From assembly GCA_027073945.1 (NCBI GenBank), contig JALTEL010000236.1, forward strand, positions 1-60,522: a DNA stretch of 60,522 nucleotides, given 5' to 3'. This document shows, in pieces, positions 16,511 to 25,724 of this stretch (position 1 is the stretch's first letter; every line of letters begins with the position of its first letter). A program made the translations under genes and the position numbers. Source of the stretch: Caldifarciminota bacterium (GTDB lineage Bacteria > WOR-3 > Hydrothermia > UBA1063 > CAJXJZ01). The notes under the pieces are model-generated. The model was not told the origin of the DNA. It worked only from the letters and a program-made list of their open reading frames with translations, and did no database searches.

Positions 16511-17449
16511 TTAAAATACAGGTTTATGCAGATGTACAATGGTAATAATGTAAGTTGTAAGCAGTATAAGAAGCATCAGCCCGGATTCTTTTCCTATTTT
16601 CCTGTCGGATACCATAAAGGCAATAAGTAATGAAAGCAAAAATAGGAATGAAAAATCAAAATATATACTTACGGAACTGACCTTTAAACCGGAAATAACC
16701 GAGGCGGTTCCGAGAACAAGTAATATATTGGTTATATTCGAGCCAATGACATTGCCGATGGCCAATTCATTCGAGCCGTGCAACATGGCCACTATTGAGA
16801 CAAAGAATTCAGGAGCGCTTGTGCCAAATGCTGCAACGGTTGCGCCTATTACCCATTGGCTTATATGCAGGCTTTTCGCAATCGTTACACTGCTTGTTAC
16901 AAGATATTTACCACCGAAATACAAGAAAATAATCCCGCCTGTGAGAAATAATAAGGCAACTGGCAGAGAATAATTCGGCAGGGTTGACACATCTTCAATT
17001 AGGCCCGTATCTTTTTCATGCAGCAGCCAAACAGTGTAAGCTATAAAAGATATTAGCAGGAAAATTCCGTCTAACCTTGAGATTCTACCGTCAAACATAA
17101 CTACGAATAAAAGCACCAGTGACGAAAGAAACGGGGGAATATCCCTTTTAAATATATCTCTCTTTGAAACGAGCGTAAAGAGCAGTGCGGTAGAACCCAG
17201 TACAAGCCCTATATTGACAATATTTGACCCTATAACATTGGAAACAGAGATTTGGGGTTTGCCCTTATATGAGGCATAAGAGCTTGTAACCAGTTCCGGT
17301 AGGCTTGTTCCAAGAGCAACAACTGTTGCCCCTATAGCATACTGCGGAATGTGGAACAGCCTTGAAATGGATGTGCCTCCGCGCACAAACGCAGATGCAC
17401 CTGCGTACAGGAGAATCATGCTGAAAATCAGTAAGAATATTGTGGTCAT
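16511..17449 (-). CDS. Calcium/sodium antiporter, CaCA family (YrbG-like)
   Basis: 312 residues with two inverted alpha-repeats, as expected for a CaCA exchanger: YAIGATVVALGTSLPELVTS in the first half and WVIGATVAAFGTSAPEFFVS in the second, each with the ion-binding Glu, and the paired NVIGSNIVNIGLVLG and NVIGSNITNILLVLG. About ten transmembrane segments. Exchanges Na+ or H+ for Ca2+ at the inner membrane. Its ATG overlaps the stop of the upstream lipoprotein gene (ATGA). Full length. Confidence 0.95.
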   Translation of the reverse strand: MTTIFLLIFSMILLYAGASAFVRGGTSISRLFHIPQYAIGATVVALGTSLPELVTSSYASYKGKPQISVSNVIGSNIVNIGLVLGSTALLFTLVSKRDIFKRDIPPFLSSLVLLFVVMFDGRISRLDGIFLLISFIAYTVWLLHEKDTGLIEDVSTLPNYSLPVALLFLTGGIIFLYFGGKYLVTSSVTIAKSLHISQWVIGATVAAFGTSAPEFFVSIVAMLHGSNELAIGNVIGSNITNILLVLGTASVISGLKVSSVSIYFDFSFLFLLSLLIAFMVSDRKIGKESGLMLLILLTTYIITIVHLHKPVF

Positions 17450-18069
17450 TTGTTAAACGAAATGAGGTCAAATATACAATGGCATGTGTCCTTATCGGTA
17501 ATTTTATTCTTTTCTATACGGACAAATCCTGTATCAGGGGCAAGTGTTATGATCTGCGTGCATTTTTTAGTCAATGTATCATTGCCTGCATATATAAAAT
17601 AGTTGTTTTTTATGGTTAATATGTAGCGAGCGGCTTTTTTTGAATACGCTATGCTGTAATCTCTCTTAAAATATATATTCATACCCTGAGAAGTAAGGTA
17701 GTTGGTGTAATTCACGTTATCTCTGGCACCATTGGTGAGTGGATATATGATAAACGGATATTCTCTGTTTTCCAGTATCAGAGAAGACTCCCCGGTGGTG
17801 TAAGTTGTGATAAAATTGATTTTAATTTCATCAGGGGATTTAACAAGAGTGATCGGGTTGCCAAGAAAATTTGTGTATACTGCTGTGTCTCCGGCTGATA
17901 GAGAAGAATCTCCAATCCATGTGATATTGGCCGTATCCCCGCTCCCTATGACAAATGTCCAGGAGCTACCCTGATGAATGGGCATATAGTCAGAATACAA
18001 TGAGGGGCTATTTGTATATTTGCTGCAACCGAAAATAAAGAACAAAAATAATAAAATAACCTTCTTCAT
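17446..18069 (-). CDS. Hypothetical lipoprotein
   Basis: 207 residues from ATG at 18069, chosen over an ATG 36 bases upstream because the lipoprotein signal begins here: MKKVILLFLFFIFGCSKY, lipobox FIFGC with Cys at residue 15. The mature part is beta-rich and threonine/asparagine-rich (for example SSWTFVIGSGDTANITWIGD) with no recognised motif. The start lies 7 bases after a TAAAAT -10 box, without a ribosome-binding site, so the transcript is probably leaderless. Co-transcribed with the antiporter gene through a 4-base overlap. Confidence 0.75.
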   Translation of the reverse strand: MKKVILLFLFFIFGCSKYTNSPSLYSDYMPIHQGSSWTFVIGSGDTANITWIGDSSLSAGDTAVYTNFLGNPITLVKSPDEIKINFITTYTTGESSLILENREYPFIIYPLTNGARDNVNYTNYLTSQGMNIYFKRDYSIAYSKKAARYILTIKNNYFIYAGNDTLTKKCTQIITLAPDTGFVRIEKNKITDKDTCHCIFDLISFNK

Positions 18070-18076
18070 TGTTTCT

Positions 18077-18105
18077 ATTTTAAAGATTGTTGAGAGTACA
18101 AACAA
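18077..18105 (-). promoter_or_regulatory. Promoter of lipoprotein/antiporter operon, leaderless type
   Basis: Reverse strand TTGTTT (18100-18105), 17-bp spacer, TAAAAT (18077-18082), 7 bases, ATG at 18069. No ribosome-binding site. Confidence 0.7.
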
Positions 18106-18152
18106 GGTTTGCTCTTTTACAAATCACGAAGCACATAAATATTCATTCAAGT

Positions 18153-19001
18153 TTATTTTACAATTAGGATGGGCTTTGGGCTTATATGTACAAGTTTTTC
18201 AGTAACACTACCCAGAAAAGCTCTTTCAAAAGCTGTTTTTCCCTTACCGGGCATGGTAATCAAAGAAATATCTGCATCCTCTGCAAAATCCACTATCTCG
18301 GAGGCAGGGTCTACCCCAAGTGCAACATTATAAGATGTCCCTTCAATGGCAAAATTCTCCATCATTGTTTTCAATACGTTTTGCTTGACTGTTTCAATAT
18401 CTATATCCGAAAGGTTTAATTGAATGGCGGATTCTCCTGTTTCAAAGGGCAGTATCTCAACTACATTAAGAGCATACAATTTTAAGTTGAACACATGCTT
18501 CAAATCGGATACATATTGACGTAATTTCTCAATATTCTCAGAAAGGTCCAGAGGAATGAGAATGGATTTGAGGTTAAGTTTTTCAGTGCCTTTCTGAATT
18601 AAAATGGTATGTTGAGCCTTTCTTATAACTTTTAAAGGAGATACCGAAAGGCCATGTAGTTTTTTTCTCATACCGAGGATTGTAAGGTCTACCTCAGCCT
18701 CTTTTTTTAGGATTTCCAGATACGGTTTGCCTTGAGTGAAAAATGCTTCAATTTTAATACTTGATTGTTTGTACGAGTTTACAATGTCATTGAGTTTTTG
18801 CTCGGCTTTATCCGAGAGTTCCATTATCCTGGCTTCAAGCTCGGATGGATTATCAAAAAAGCTGGCATAAAAGGAAAGGTCCTCGGGAAAGGCGTGCATA
18901 ACAACTATTGTCCCATCTTCCTCCACAAAATCAATGGCTGTGTCGATGGCATTTACCGCTTCCTCGGAAAAATCTATGGGCACGAGTATCTTTCTAAACA
19001 T
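18153..19001 (-). CDS. Universal stress protein with two UspA domains
   Basis: 282 residues made of two UspA repeats. First repeat: MFRKILVPIDFSEEAVNAID, and its DLTILGMRKKLHGLSVSPLK. Second repeat: LKSILIPLDLSENIEKLRQY and the full ATP-binding signature ISLITMPGKGKTAFERAFLG with SVTEKLVHISPKPILIVK. The second domain keeps the G-x2-G-x9-G(S/T) ATP motif (GKGKTAFERAFLGS); the first has a degenerate one (GMRKKLHGLSVSP), so probably only the second binds ATP. Cytoplasmic. AAGGAGGTAAT precedes the ATG. Monocistronic. Confidence 0.93.
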   Translation of the reverse strand: MFRKILVPIDFSEEAVNAIDTAIDFVEEDGTIVVMHAFPEDLSFYASFFDNPSELEARIMELSDKAEQKLNDIVNSYKQSSIKIEAFFTQGKPYLEILKKEAEVDLTILGMRKKLHGLSVSPLKVIRKAQHTILIQKGTEKLNLKSILIPLDLSENIEKLRQYVSDLKHVFNLKLYALNVVEILPFETGESAIQLNLSDIDIETVKQNVLKTMMENFAIEGTSYNVALGVDPASEIVDFAEDADISLITMPGKGKTAFERAFLGSVTEKLVHISPKPILIVK

Positions 19002-19044
19002 ATTACCTCCTTCGTAAAATCGCAGATGCTAATATAACGCTTAA

Positions 19045-19073
19045 ATTATAAACTCAAAGCTCAAATCATGCAA
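19045..19073 (-). promoter_or_regulatory. Promoter of UspA-like gene
   Basis: Reverse strand TTGCAT (19068-19073), 17-bp spacer, TATAAT (19045-19050). The leader is about 40 bases with a strong GAAGGAGG site before ATG 19001. Confidence 0.7.
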
Positions 19074-19217
19074 TAAATTAACTTCTTACCAGTCTTAAAT
19101 TTCATTCCTGTGAAATGTTAGCAGTTCCCTTTAAGTTTTATGATTGCTATTTTGCATAGTATGTATTTATATGCTTTTAAAAACGTATTTCAAAAGCACG
19201 CACATCCCCTGCATTGC

Positions 19218-19246
19218 TTGATTAATCAACTATTTTATCATAAAAT
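19218..19246 (+). promoter_or_regulatory. Promoter of HIT-rib operon, leaderless type
   Basis: TTGATT (19218-19223), 17-bp spacer, TAAAAT (19241-19246), 7 bases, then ATG at 19254. No ribosome-binding site and no FMN riboswitch-like leader. Confidence 0.75.
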
Positions 19247-19253
19247 TATAAAC

Positions 19254-19739
19254 ATGAAAAAGTTATGGTCGCCCTGGAGAATGGAATACATATTGCATAC
19301 GCAAAAGGAACCGGGATGTCTTTTTTGCAATGTCCAGCAAAAGAAGGATGAAGAGGCTTTTATTTTGAAGAGGGGAAAACTGAGTTTGGTTATGCTCAAC
19401 CTTTTTCCTTACAATCCAGGGCATTTAATGGTTGCCCCTTACAGACATATTGCCCGATTCTCGGATTTAACAGAAGGTGAAATAAGAGAAATATGGAGGT
19501 TTACGGCCCTGTCCGAATCGGTCCTACGAGAAATTGCCCATCCTGATGGATTTAACATTGGAATTAATATTGGAAAGTCCGCGGGAGCCGGGTATGACGG
19601 ACATATACATGTTCATATTGTGCCGCGCTGGAATGGTGATACCAATTTTATGCCCATTGTTGGAGAAACCAAAGTTATACCCGAAGGTATAGAGATGACA
19701 TATAAAAAACTCAAGCCTTTGTTTGAAAGTATTAAATGA
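19254..19739 (+). CDS. HIT-family nucleotide hydrolase/phosphorylase
   Basis: 161 residues: [13 protein letters not shown] at the start and CLFC (Zn-like pair) soon after, then [40 protein letters not shown], and the catalytic triad [18 protein letters not shown] (H-x-H-x-H). The subgroup with KLWSPWR and W...[14 protein letters not shown] is close to AP4A phosphorylase/Ap4A hydrolase-like HIT proteins. An upstream in-frame ATG at 19140 exists, but the promoter TATA-like box lies between it and 19254, so the shorter form is chosen. First gene in a run with ribBA (overlap ATGA), ribH and trmI. Confidence 0.93.
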   Translation: MKKLWSPWRMEYILHTQKEPGCLFCNVQQKKDEEAFILKRGKLSLVMLNLFPYNPGHLMVAPYRHIARFSDLTEGEIREIWRFTALSESVLREIAHPDGFNIGINIGKSAGAGYDGHIHVHIVPRWNGDTNFMPIVGETKVIPEGIEMTYKKLKPLFESIK

Positions 19740-20962
19740 AGTTTTCAAATATTGAAGATGCCCTATTGGATATAAAACAGGGGAAGATTGTTATAGTTGT
19801 TGATGATGAGAACAGAGAGAATGAAGGTGATTTCATAGTCGCAGCTGAGAAAGTAACCCCGGCGCATATAAACTTCATGGCAAAGGAGGGCGGAGGGCTT
19901 ATCTGTATATCTCTCAGCGAGAAAAGATTTGCAGAATTGGAACTTGATATGCCTGTTAAGAATACTGCCAAACACGGCACAAATTTCGGTGTGCCAATTG
20001 ATGCTGCAAAGGGAACGAGCACAGGGGTATCGGCGTTTGACAGAGCATTTACAATTAAGCTTGTAACAGAGGAATCTGCAAAACCAGAGGATTTCGCAAG
20101 ACCGGGGCATGTATATACACTTAAAGCGCTTGATGGCGGAGTCTTGAGAAGAGCGGGACACACAGAGGCATCCGTGGACCTTGCGAGGCTTGCTGGACTT
20201 TATCCTGCAGGTGTTCTGTGTGAAGTTATGGATAAGAACGGAACAATGGCAAGACTGCCCAGGTTGATGGAGATTGCCAGTGAATTCGGGCTTAAAATAA
20301 TCACCATTAAAGACCTTATAAGTTATGAAATAAAGAGAGAAAAGCTTGTAGATAGGTTTACAGAGGCAAAATTGCCGACAAAATACGGCACCTTTAAACT
20401 CGTTGGATACAAAGAAAAATTGACAGGGCTCATTCATGTTGCACTGGTTAAGGGTAATGTCAGGGGACAGGAGAATATCATGGTAAGAGTGCATTCTGAG
20501 TGCTTGACAGGAGATGTCTTTGGTTCGAAGAGGTGTGATTGCGGAGACCAATTGCACACGGCTATGATGATGGTTGAGAAAGAGGGCAGAGGTGTGATTC
20601 TGTATATGCGGCAGGAAGGTCGGGGTATAGGGCTTGAGAATAAACTAAAGGCTTATGCACTGCAGGATATGGGCTATGATACCATTGAAGCAAACGAAAA
20701 GCTGGGCCTGCCGGCTGATTTGAGAGATTATGGTATTGGTGCCCAGATATTACTTGACCTTGGTCTTTCGTCCATAAGATTGTTGACCAATAACCCTAAG
20801 AAAATAGTCGGTCTTGAGGGATATGGCCTTAAAATTAGTGAGAGGATTCCCATTATTATTAGTCCCAATGAGGTGAATTACTTTTATCTTAAAACAAAAA
20901 GGGACAAAATGGGACATATGTTGGGAGATTTAAAAGGGAAGTTCCCATATTCAAAGGAGTGA
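19736..20962 (+). CDS. ribBA: Bifunctional 3,4-dihydroxy-2-butanone-4-phosphate synthase / GTP cyclohydrolase II
   Basis: 408 residues. N-terminal RibB half: [20 protein letters not shown] (metal-binding acidic loop), [41 protein letters not shown]-terminal RibA half from about residue 205: [20 protein letters not shown] (zinc cysteines) and [40 protein letters not shown]. Both active sites look intact, so both first-branch substrates of riboflavin are made. It overlaps the HIT gene by 4 bases and is followed by ribH after 3 bases. ribD and riboflavin synthase are not in the window. Confidence 0.97.
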   Translation: MKFSNIEDALLDIKQGKIVIVVDDENRENEGDFIVAAEKVTPAHINFMAKEGGGLICISLSEKRFAELELDMPVKNTAKHGTNFGVPIDAAKGTSTGVSAFDRAFTIKLVTEESAKPEDFARPGHVYTLKALDGGVLRRAGHTEASVDLARLAGLYPAGVLCEVMDKNGTMARLPRLMEIASEFGLKIITIKDLISYEIKREKLVDRFTEAKLPTKYGTFKLVGYKEKLTGLIHVALVKGNVRGQENIMVRVHSECLTGDVFGSKRCDCGDQLHTAMMMVEKEGRGVILYMRQEGRGIGLENKLKAYALQDMGYDTIEANEKLGLPADLRDYGIGAQILLDLGLSSIRLLTNNPKKIVGLEGYGLKISERIPIIISPNEVNYFYLKTKRDKMGHMLGDLKGKFPYSKE

Positions 20963-20965
20963 ATT

Positions 20966-21424
20966 ATGGAAAAAATAGGGAAACTTGAAAACACAAACAA
21001 AAAAATAGGTATTGTTGTTTCAAGGTTCAACAGTACAATAACAGAGAACTTACTGAAAGGAGCAATTGATGCATTGTTGCAACTGAAGTTCAAGCCCTCT
21101 CAGTTTGATGTATACAGAGTGCCGGGCTCGTTTGAAATTCCCGTTATTCTGAAAAACCTGCTCAGTACAGATAAATACGACGGATACATTGTTCTGTCCG
21201 CTGTAATACGTGGCGATACCCCGCATTTTGATTTTGTGGCCAGTGAGCTTACAAGGGGCATTGGAAGGTTGAGTCTCGACAGTGGCAGACCAATCAGTTA
21301 TGGTGTAATCACTGCAGATTCAATGGAACAGGCCATAGACAGAGCAGGCGGTAAAATGGGCAACAGGGGAAGAGATGCTGCTCTTAGCCTTGTGGAAACC
21401 TTGAGCCTTTTGAATGGTATCTGA
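20966..21424 (+). CDS. ribH: 6,7-dimethyl-8-ribityllumazine synthase
   Basis: 152 residues. Condenses 5-amino-6-ribitylamino-uracil with the RibB product. Motifs: GIVVSRFNSTITENLLKGAI, YRVPGSFEIPVILKNLLS, SAVIRGDTPHFDFVASELTR with the catalytic His, RPISYGVITADSMEQAIDRA, and GNRGRDAALSLVET. Full length. Follows ribBA by 3 bases and overlaps trmI by 11 bases. Confidence 0.97.
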   Translation: MEKIGKLENTNKKIGIVVSRFNSTITENLLKGAIDALLQLKFKPSQFDVYRVPGSFEIPVILKNLLSTDKYDGYIVLSAVIRGDTPHFDFVASELTRGIGRLSLDSGRPISYGVITADSMEQAIDRAGGKMGNRGRDAALSLVETLSLLNGI

Positions 21425-22181
21425 AGACGATTATATTTTCCTATACGGTGGAGAGCGAGCTCAATTTCTCATAAAATACAATAAAGCCAATAGTACATTT
21501 CATTCTCATTTAGGTGTACTTGAAATTCCACCTGACTTGAACTATGGTGATTTTCTGAAAACCAATACAGGCCATATATTTTACGTGCTCAAGCCAACCA
21601 CTTCTGACCTTGTATTTAAGGTAAAGAGAACAACAACAATCATGTACCCTAAAGACATAGGTTATATCATCATGGAGAGTGGTATAGGTTTTGGTAGTAA
21701 GATTATAGAGTGCGGAACAGGCTCGGGTGCACTTACAATAGCATTGGCATCTGTGGTAGGAAAAAGTGGAAGAGTGTATTCATTTGAAAGAAGGCCTGAA
21801 TTCCTGAAAAATGCACAGAAAAATGTGGAGAGGGCAGGTTTCTCTGATATTGTTGAATACTACAATCTTGATATTGCAGAGTCCTCGATTCCCGTAACAT
21901 CGGCGGATGCAGCTGTAATAGATGTGCCTGAGCCGTGGAAGGTTGTAGGGAACTTGAAGCCTGCTTTAAATGGGGGAAGTACATGCGCATTTTTGTCCCC
22001 TAATATTGAACAGGTTCAATTAACAGTTAATGCACTGCGTGAAAATTCTTTTGTTCGCATAAGAACAGCTGAGATCTTTGAAAGAAAGATGCTGATAAGA
22101 GAAGGTAAGACAAGACCTGCGGAACGCATGGTTTCACATACAGGATATCTGACATTTGCAACGTCTGTCACATCGCCTTAA
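21414..22181 (+). CDS. trmI: tRNA (adenine-58-N1)-methyltransferase TrmI
   Basis: 255 residues. SAM-dependent methyltransferase of the TRM61/TrmI group, making m1A58 in the T loop. N-terminal beta-domain, then the SAM motif IIECGTGSGALTIALASVVG, the motif II acid in YSFERRPEFLKNAQKNVERA, and the DVPEPW signature typical of TrmI. C-terminus with LIREGKTRPAERMVSHTGYL, also family-specific. The coding start overlaps the ribH end. Thermophile-associated in many lineages but not restricted to them. Confidence 0.94.
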   Translation: MVSEDDYIFLYGGERAQFLIKYNKANSTFHSHLGVLEIPPDLNYGDFLKTNTGHIFYVLKPTTSDLVFKVKRTTTIMYPKDIGYIIMESGIGFGSKIIECGTGSGALTIALASVVGKSGRVYSFERRPEFLKNAQKNVERAGFSDIVEYYNLDIAESSIPVTSADAAVIDVPEPWKVVGNLKPALNGGSTCAFLSPNIEQVQLTVNALRENSFVRIRTAEIFERKMLIREGKTRPAERMVSHTGYLTFATSVTSP

Positions 22182-22198
22182 TGTGCATATGCCCTGTT

Positions 22199-23722
22199 TT
22201 ATACTGACATTTTAAGGGCTTCAATAACCTCTGGTGCGAATTTTATTCCGGACATTGCGTCCATTTCTCTGACCACGGTGTTTTTATCTTTGGGTCTTTG
22301 AAATTTTCTCGTAAGACTTGTGGCTGCCACGAATTCATCTGCAACTCCTATTATCTGAGAAATGATGTGAGGACTGGAAATACCTGCGGGGTAGCCAGAG
22401 CCGTCCAATCTTTCATGATGCTCTTCAACGTATTTTGCATATTCGTCAAGCCCGAAAACCCTGACTATGATACCACCATAAGATGGATGATACCGAAGAC
22501 AATCTGATTCAACGTCAACAGGTTTTACGGGTTTGTTCAAAATATACCATGGTATGTAGAGCTTGCCGGCATCATGAAGAAGTCCTGCAAGATAAATTTT
22601 GTCCGTGTCTAAATAGGCGCCTGTTGTTCTATTATAATTCAGTGCTATTCTCTTTGACAATTCAGCAACACCTCTGGAATGGTCTTCTCCCATGTACCAG
22701 TCTTTTGCAAGTAGTTTGGAAAGAAGATAATCGAGTAATTCTTTGCCTTCGCTGGAGAAAACATTAATATATGGTGTTTGCATGGCAAGAACAACAATAA
22801 TAGTGTCTATTATTTCTTTTTCTCGTAATATATTTTGCGTTTGAATGGCGGCATTTAATGCGTTTTTGAAATGATTCACAGTTGCGCCCTTATCCTCTCT
22901 TTTCCAGCTGTAGAGTGCCCATGTTCTGTATATCAAAGGAAGTAGCGCCTGTTTGTTTTTGTTCTGAGAAATCTTTTTGTCAAGGTCAAGAAGCATATTT
23001 TTTGCTCTTGCTGTTAAATCCGAAGCCAGCAAGAATTCAATTTCATTAATTGCAAAAAATATTTTGTCCTTTTCTATTTTTTTGATTCTTTCGAATAAAG
23101 TGCTTGCCCTTTCTTTGAGCTCTTCTGACTTTCCTTCCAGATACATCTGTCTCACTGTCGCATCAAACATATTGGATAGAAGCAAGAGCTGCATGTCTTC
23201 ATACTTTCCCAGTTTAAGTTTGTTGAATTCCTTTTTATTAGAGTTTGACAGGAGTTTTAACGCCTTTTCGTAAGCAGCAAATGCATCCTGGTATGAGAAG
23301 AGATGGAAGTGATAGGTAAATCCCAAAATATAATAAAAAAGGGGCCCCAGAATCGTATTTTCCAGGGTTGGTATTAACTTTTTCAGCTGTTCAAATACCG
23401 GCGGTATATATATGTTCCCAAGTAGTGTCTGGAAAAACATATACAAATATCTGATGGAATTTCTTTTATCATTGATATTTCTGTATATCCTCGATTCTTC
23501 TCTGTATAAGATTGCGGCTTCTATGGATAATCCAAGACGTAACAAAACTTCTGTATACTTTTCAGGAGATTTTATAGGCTGCCTTTTTTCCTCTTTTAAC
23601 ATATCTATAAATGAATCCAGTTTCTTTGCGAAATTATACATTCCCTCGTTTGTCAGAGACAAAAGTTCGTCGGTTTCTTTTATTGGTCTGAAGGCCTGTT
23701 GTAAATCATTGTTTGTTATCAT
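22199..23722 (-). CDS. HD-GYP-type c-di-GMP phosphodiesterase with helical repeat N-terminus
   Basis: 507 residues, cytoplasmic (no signal or span). The first 330 residues are helix-rich, TPR-like repeats (for example HLFSYQDAFAAYEKALKLL). From about 350 the HD-GYP domain: AGLLHDAGKLYIPWYILNKP (HD), RYHPSYGGIIVRVFGLDEYA, EEHHERLDGSGYPAGISSPH (HHE and GYP), IIGVADEFVAATS. The metal and GYP residues are kept, so degradation of c-di-GMP is likely. It converges with trmI with a 17-base gap. GGGAGAG precedes the ATG, and a TATAAT box stands about 30 bases upstream of it with only a weak -35. Confidence 0.88.
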   Translation of the reverse strand: MITNNDLQQAFRPIKETDELLSLTNEGMYNFAKKLDSFIDMLKEEKRQPIKSPEKYTEVLLRLGLSIEAAILYREESRIYRNINDKRNSIRYLYMFFQTLLGNIYIPPVFEQLKKLIPTLENTILGPLFYYILGFTYHFHLFSYQDAFAAYEKALKLLSNSNKKEFNKLKLGKYEDMQLLLLSNMFDATVRQMYLEGKSEELKERASTLFERIKKIEKDKIFFAINEIEFLLASDLTARAKNMLLDLDKKISQNKNKQALLPLIYRTWALYSWKREDKGATVNHFKNALNAAIQTQNILREKEIIDTIIVVLAMQTPYINVFSSEGKELLDYLLSKLLAKDWYMGEDHSRGVAELSKRIALNYNRTTGAYLDTDKIYLAGLLHDAGKLYIPWYILNKPVKPVDVESDCLRYHPSYGGIIVRVFGLDEYAKYVEEHHERLDGSGYPAGISSPHIISQIIGVADEFVAATSLTRKFQRPKDKNTVVREMDAMSGIKFAPEVIEALKMSV

Positions 23723-23819
23723 AATATCTCTCCCGTGTATTAAAAATCTAATTATAAATCATAAGCTCTGGAGAATAAAATAATACTTAATAAATAGTAT
23801 GCCCATCGGATCTGTTCCG

Positions 23820-24530
23820 TTATTTTGAATTATTGTGCAATAGTACCCGTTTTATAAAAGTGTTGAAAATTTGTGAGAATTCCGAATGAGACATCCATAA
23901 GTGCTCTGGATGGAACTGCACACCCAAAATAAATTGCTTTTCGTTTGTACTTTCTATAGCCTCAATTGTGCCATCTTCTGCGAAGGCAGTCGGTCTTAGT
24001 CCACTTCCCATCTTTTTAAGTCCCTGATGATGAAAACTGTTCACATGAATACTATTGGACTTGAAAATCTCGTACATTATTGAATCTTTTTCAATTTTTA
24101 TACTGTGATATAATTCATCCTTATTAAGCCCTATTGTTTTTTGGTCGTGCGTTATATTTGTGTTGAGATCCTGATAGAGTGAACCCCCTAATGCCACATT
24201 TATAAGCTGAGCGCCTCTGCATATCCCTAGGATTGGCATGCTCTTTTTCAGAGCGAGCTTGATGATTGCAATTTCAAACTCATCCCGCTCTCTGTAAGGC
24301 TTTTCAGAGCCGGAAGATACTTCTCCGTAAAAGGAAGGATCAATATCACCTCCTCCTGCAAGTAGCAACCCATCAATCAAATTGATGTAATATGCCGGGT
24401 ATTCATTATATGCAAGAATAATCGGAACGCCTTTTTGGGACTCAATGGCCCTGGTATACAACCTGTTTAAGTAATACCAGTTGTGTTCTCTCTTTATATA
24501 AGGTGTTATTCCAATTACAGGAATCTGCAT
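23820..24530 (-). CDS. Peptidase C26-type class I glutamine amidotransferase
   Basis: 236 residues. Gamma-glutamyl-GABA hydrolase-like (PuuD family): IPVIGITPYIKREHNWYYLN at the start, LLLAGGGDIDPSFYGE, ILGICRGAQLINVALGGSLY with the nucleophile Cys and the LYQDL extension, and GVQFHPEHLWM with the catalytic His. Such enzymes hydrolyse gamma-glutamyl amides in polyamine or amino-acid pathways. The ATG overlaps the pgk stop (TAATG). No puuABC-type partners are adjacent, so the substrate is open. Confidence 0.9.
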   Translation of the reverse strand: MQIPVIGITPYIKREHNWYYLNRLYTRAIESQKGVPIILAYNEYPAYYINLIDGLLLAGGGDIDPSFYGEVSSGSEKPYRERDEFEIAIIKLALKKSMPILGICRGAQLINVALGGSLYQDLNTNITHDQKTIGLNKDELYHSIKIEKDSIMYEIFKSNSIHVNSFHHQGLKKMGSGLRPTAFAEDGTIEAIESTNEKQFILGVQFHPEHLWMSHSEFSQIFNTFIKRVLLHNNSK

Positions 24531-25711
24531 TAATCGGAGAGTGCCTCAATGCCCGGAAGGGTAATTCCTGCTAAAAATTCCAGTGTAGCGCCACCTCCTG
24601 TGGAAACATGTGAAAAATCGCGATCCGAGAGACCCGCTTTGTGAATGGCTGACACAGTATCTCCTCCGCCTATAACCGAGAATGCACCTTTCTGTGTTGC
24701 CAATTTTACGGTTTTTGCAATTTCAATTGTGCCGTTTGCAAGCTCATCCTTTTCGAATACCCCCAATGGACCATTCCAGAATATTGTTTTGCCTTTTAAA
24801 ATGTGCTCCTTGAATAATTTTATGCTGTTTCTGCCAATATCAGCACCCATGTAATTACCCTCAATGTGATTTGTCTCTGTTTTTCCCGATAAGTCTTCCA
24901 AATTTCTCACAACAATGTGATCAACTGGGAGAACGAATTTTGATGGAAAACGTGAAATAAATTCTGCCACTTTCGGTAAATGATCTTTGTCAAGGATGGA
25001 AGACCCAATATCTTGGCCATTTGCTTTCAGAAATGTGTATGACATTCCGCCGCCGATGACAAATACATCAGCTCTATTCAATAAATTATTTATAATTCCT
25101 ATTTTATCTTTAACTTTTGCCCCTCCCAATATCAGGATGTACGGATGCTCTGGGTGCTCAAGAAGAGCCGAAAGTACTTTAACTTCAAGCTCAAGTAAAA
25201 GCCCTGCTGCTTTAATGGAAAAATAGGAGACCATACCATAGGTGGAAGCATGTGCCCTGTGTGCTGTTCCGAATGCATCATTTACATAGACTTCAAATGG
25301 TTTGCTGAGTTGTTCTACAAATGCTGGATCATTCTTTTTTTCTCCTTTGTGAAATCTTAAATTCTCAAGCAATAGTATCTCCTCATTGCCCAGGGTATCC
25401 ACCTTGTTCTCAACTTTTACTCCAATACAGTCCTCTACAAATTGCACATTCTTCCCCAGAAGCTCGGATAATCTTTTTGCCACTGGAAAAAGCGACAGCT
25501 CGGGTTTGAATTCTCCTCCGGGTCTGCCGAGGTGGGATGCGAGTATTATTTTAGCTTTTTTCTTCATCAGATATTCAATAGTCGGCAGAGCCTTTCTTAT
25601 TCTCGTATCATCCATTACCCTCTCGCCTTTAACAGGCACATTGAAATCCACCCGGACAAATACCTTTTTTCCATATAATTCATTGTCTGATATATTATGC
25701 AGTGTTCTCAT
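24530..25711 (-). CDS. pgk: Phosphoglycerate kinase
   Basis: 393 residues from ATG 25711, which has AAAGGAGGGATAC before it; an in-frame ATG 24 bases upstream has none. Motifs: VFVRVDFNVPVKGERVMDDT, ILASHLGRPGGEFKPELSL, DAFGTAHRAHASTYGM, LILGGAKVKDKIGIINNLL, FWNGPLGVFEKDELANGT and VIGGGDTVSAIHKAG. Complete, converting 1,3-bisphosphoglycerate and ADP to 3-phosphoglycerate and ATP. It stands apart from gap and tpi and follows a membrane protein gene by 13 bases. Confidence 0.98.
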   Translation of the reverse strand: MRTLHNISDNELYGKKVFVRVDFNVPVKGERVMDDTRIRKALPTIEYLMKKKAKIILASHLGRPGGEFKPELSLFPVAKRLSELLGKNVQFVEDCIGVKVENKVDTLGNEEILLLENLRFHKGEKKNDPAFVEQLSKPFEVYVNDAFGTAHRAHASTYGMVSYFSIKAAGLLLELEVKVLSALLEHPEHPYILILGGAKVKDKIGIINNLLNRADVFVIGGGMSYTFLKANGQDIGSSILDKDHLPKVAEFISRFPSKFVLPVDHIVVRNLEDLSGKTETNHIEGNYMGADIGRNSIKLFKEHILKGKTIFWNGPLGVFEKDELANGTIEIAKTVKLATQKGAFSVIGGGDTVSAIHKAGLSDRDFSHVSTGGGATLEFLAGITLPGIEALSD

Positions 25712-25724
25712 TGTATCCCTCCTT

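Noticed and set aside
19763..20557. 264-codon open frame on the minus strand
   Set aside because: Antisense to ribBA; Cys/Ser-rich translation with no family pattern, and ribBA is certain.
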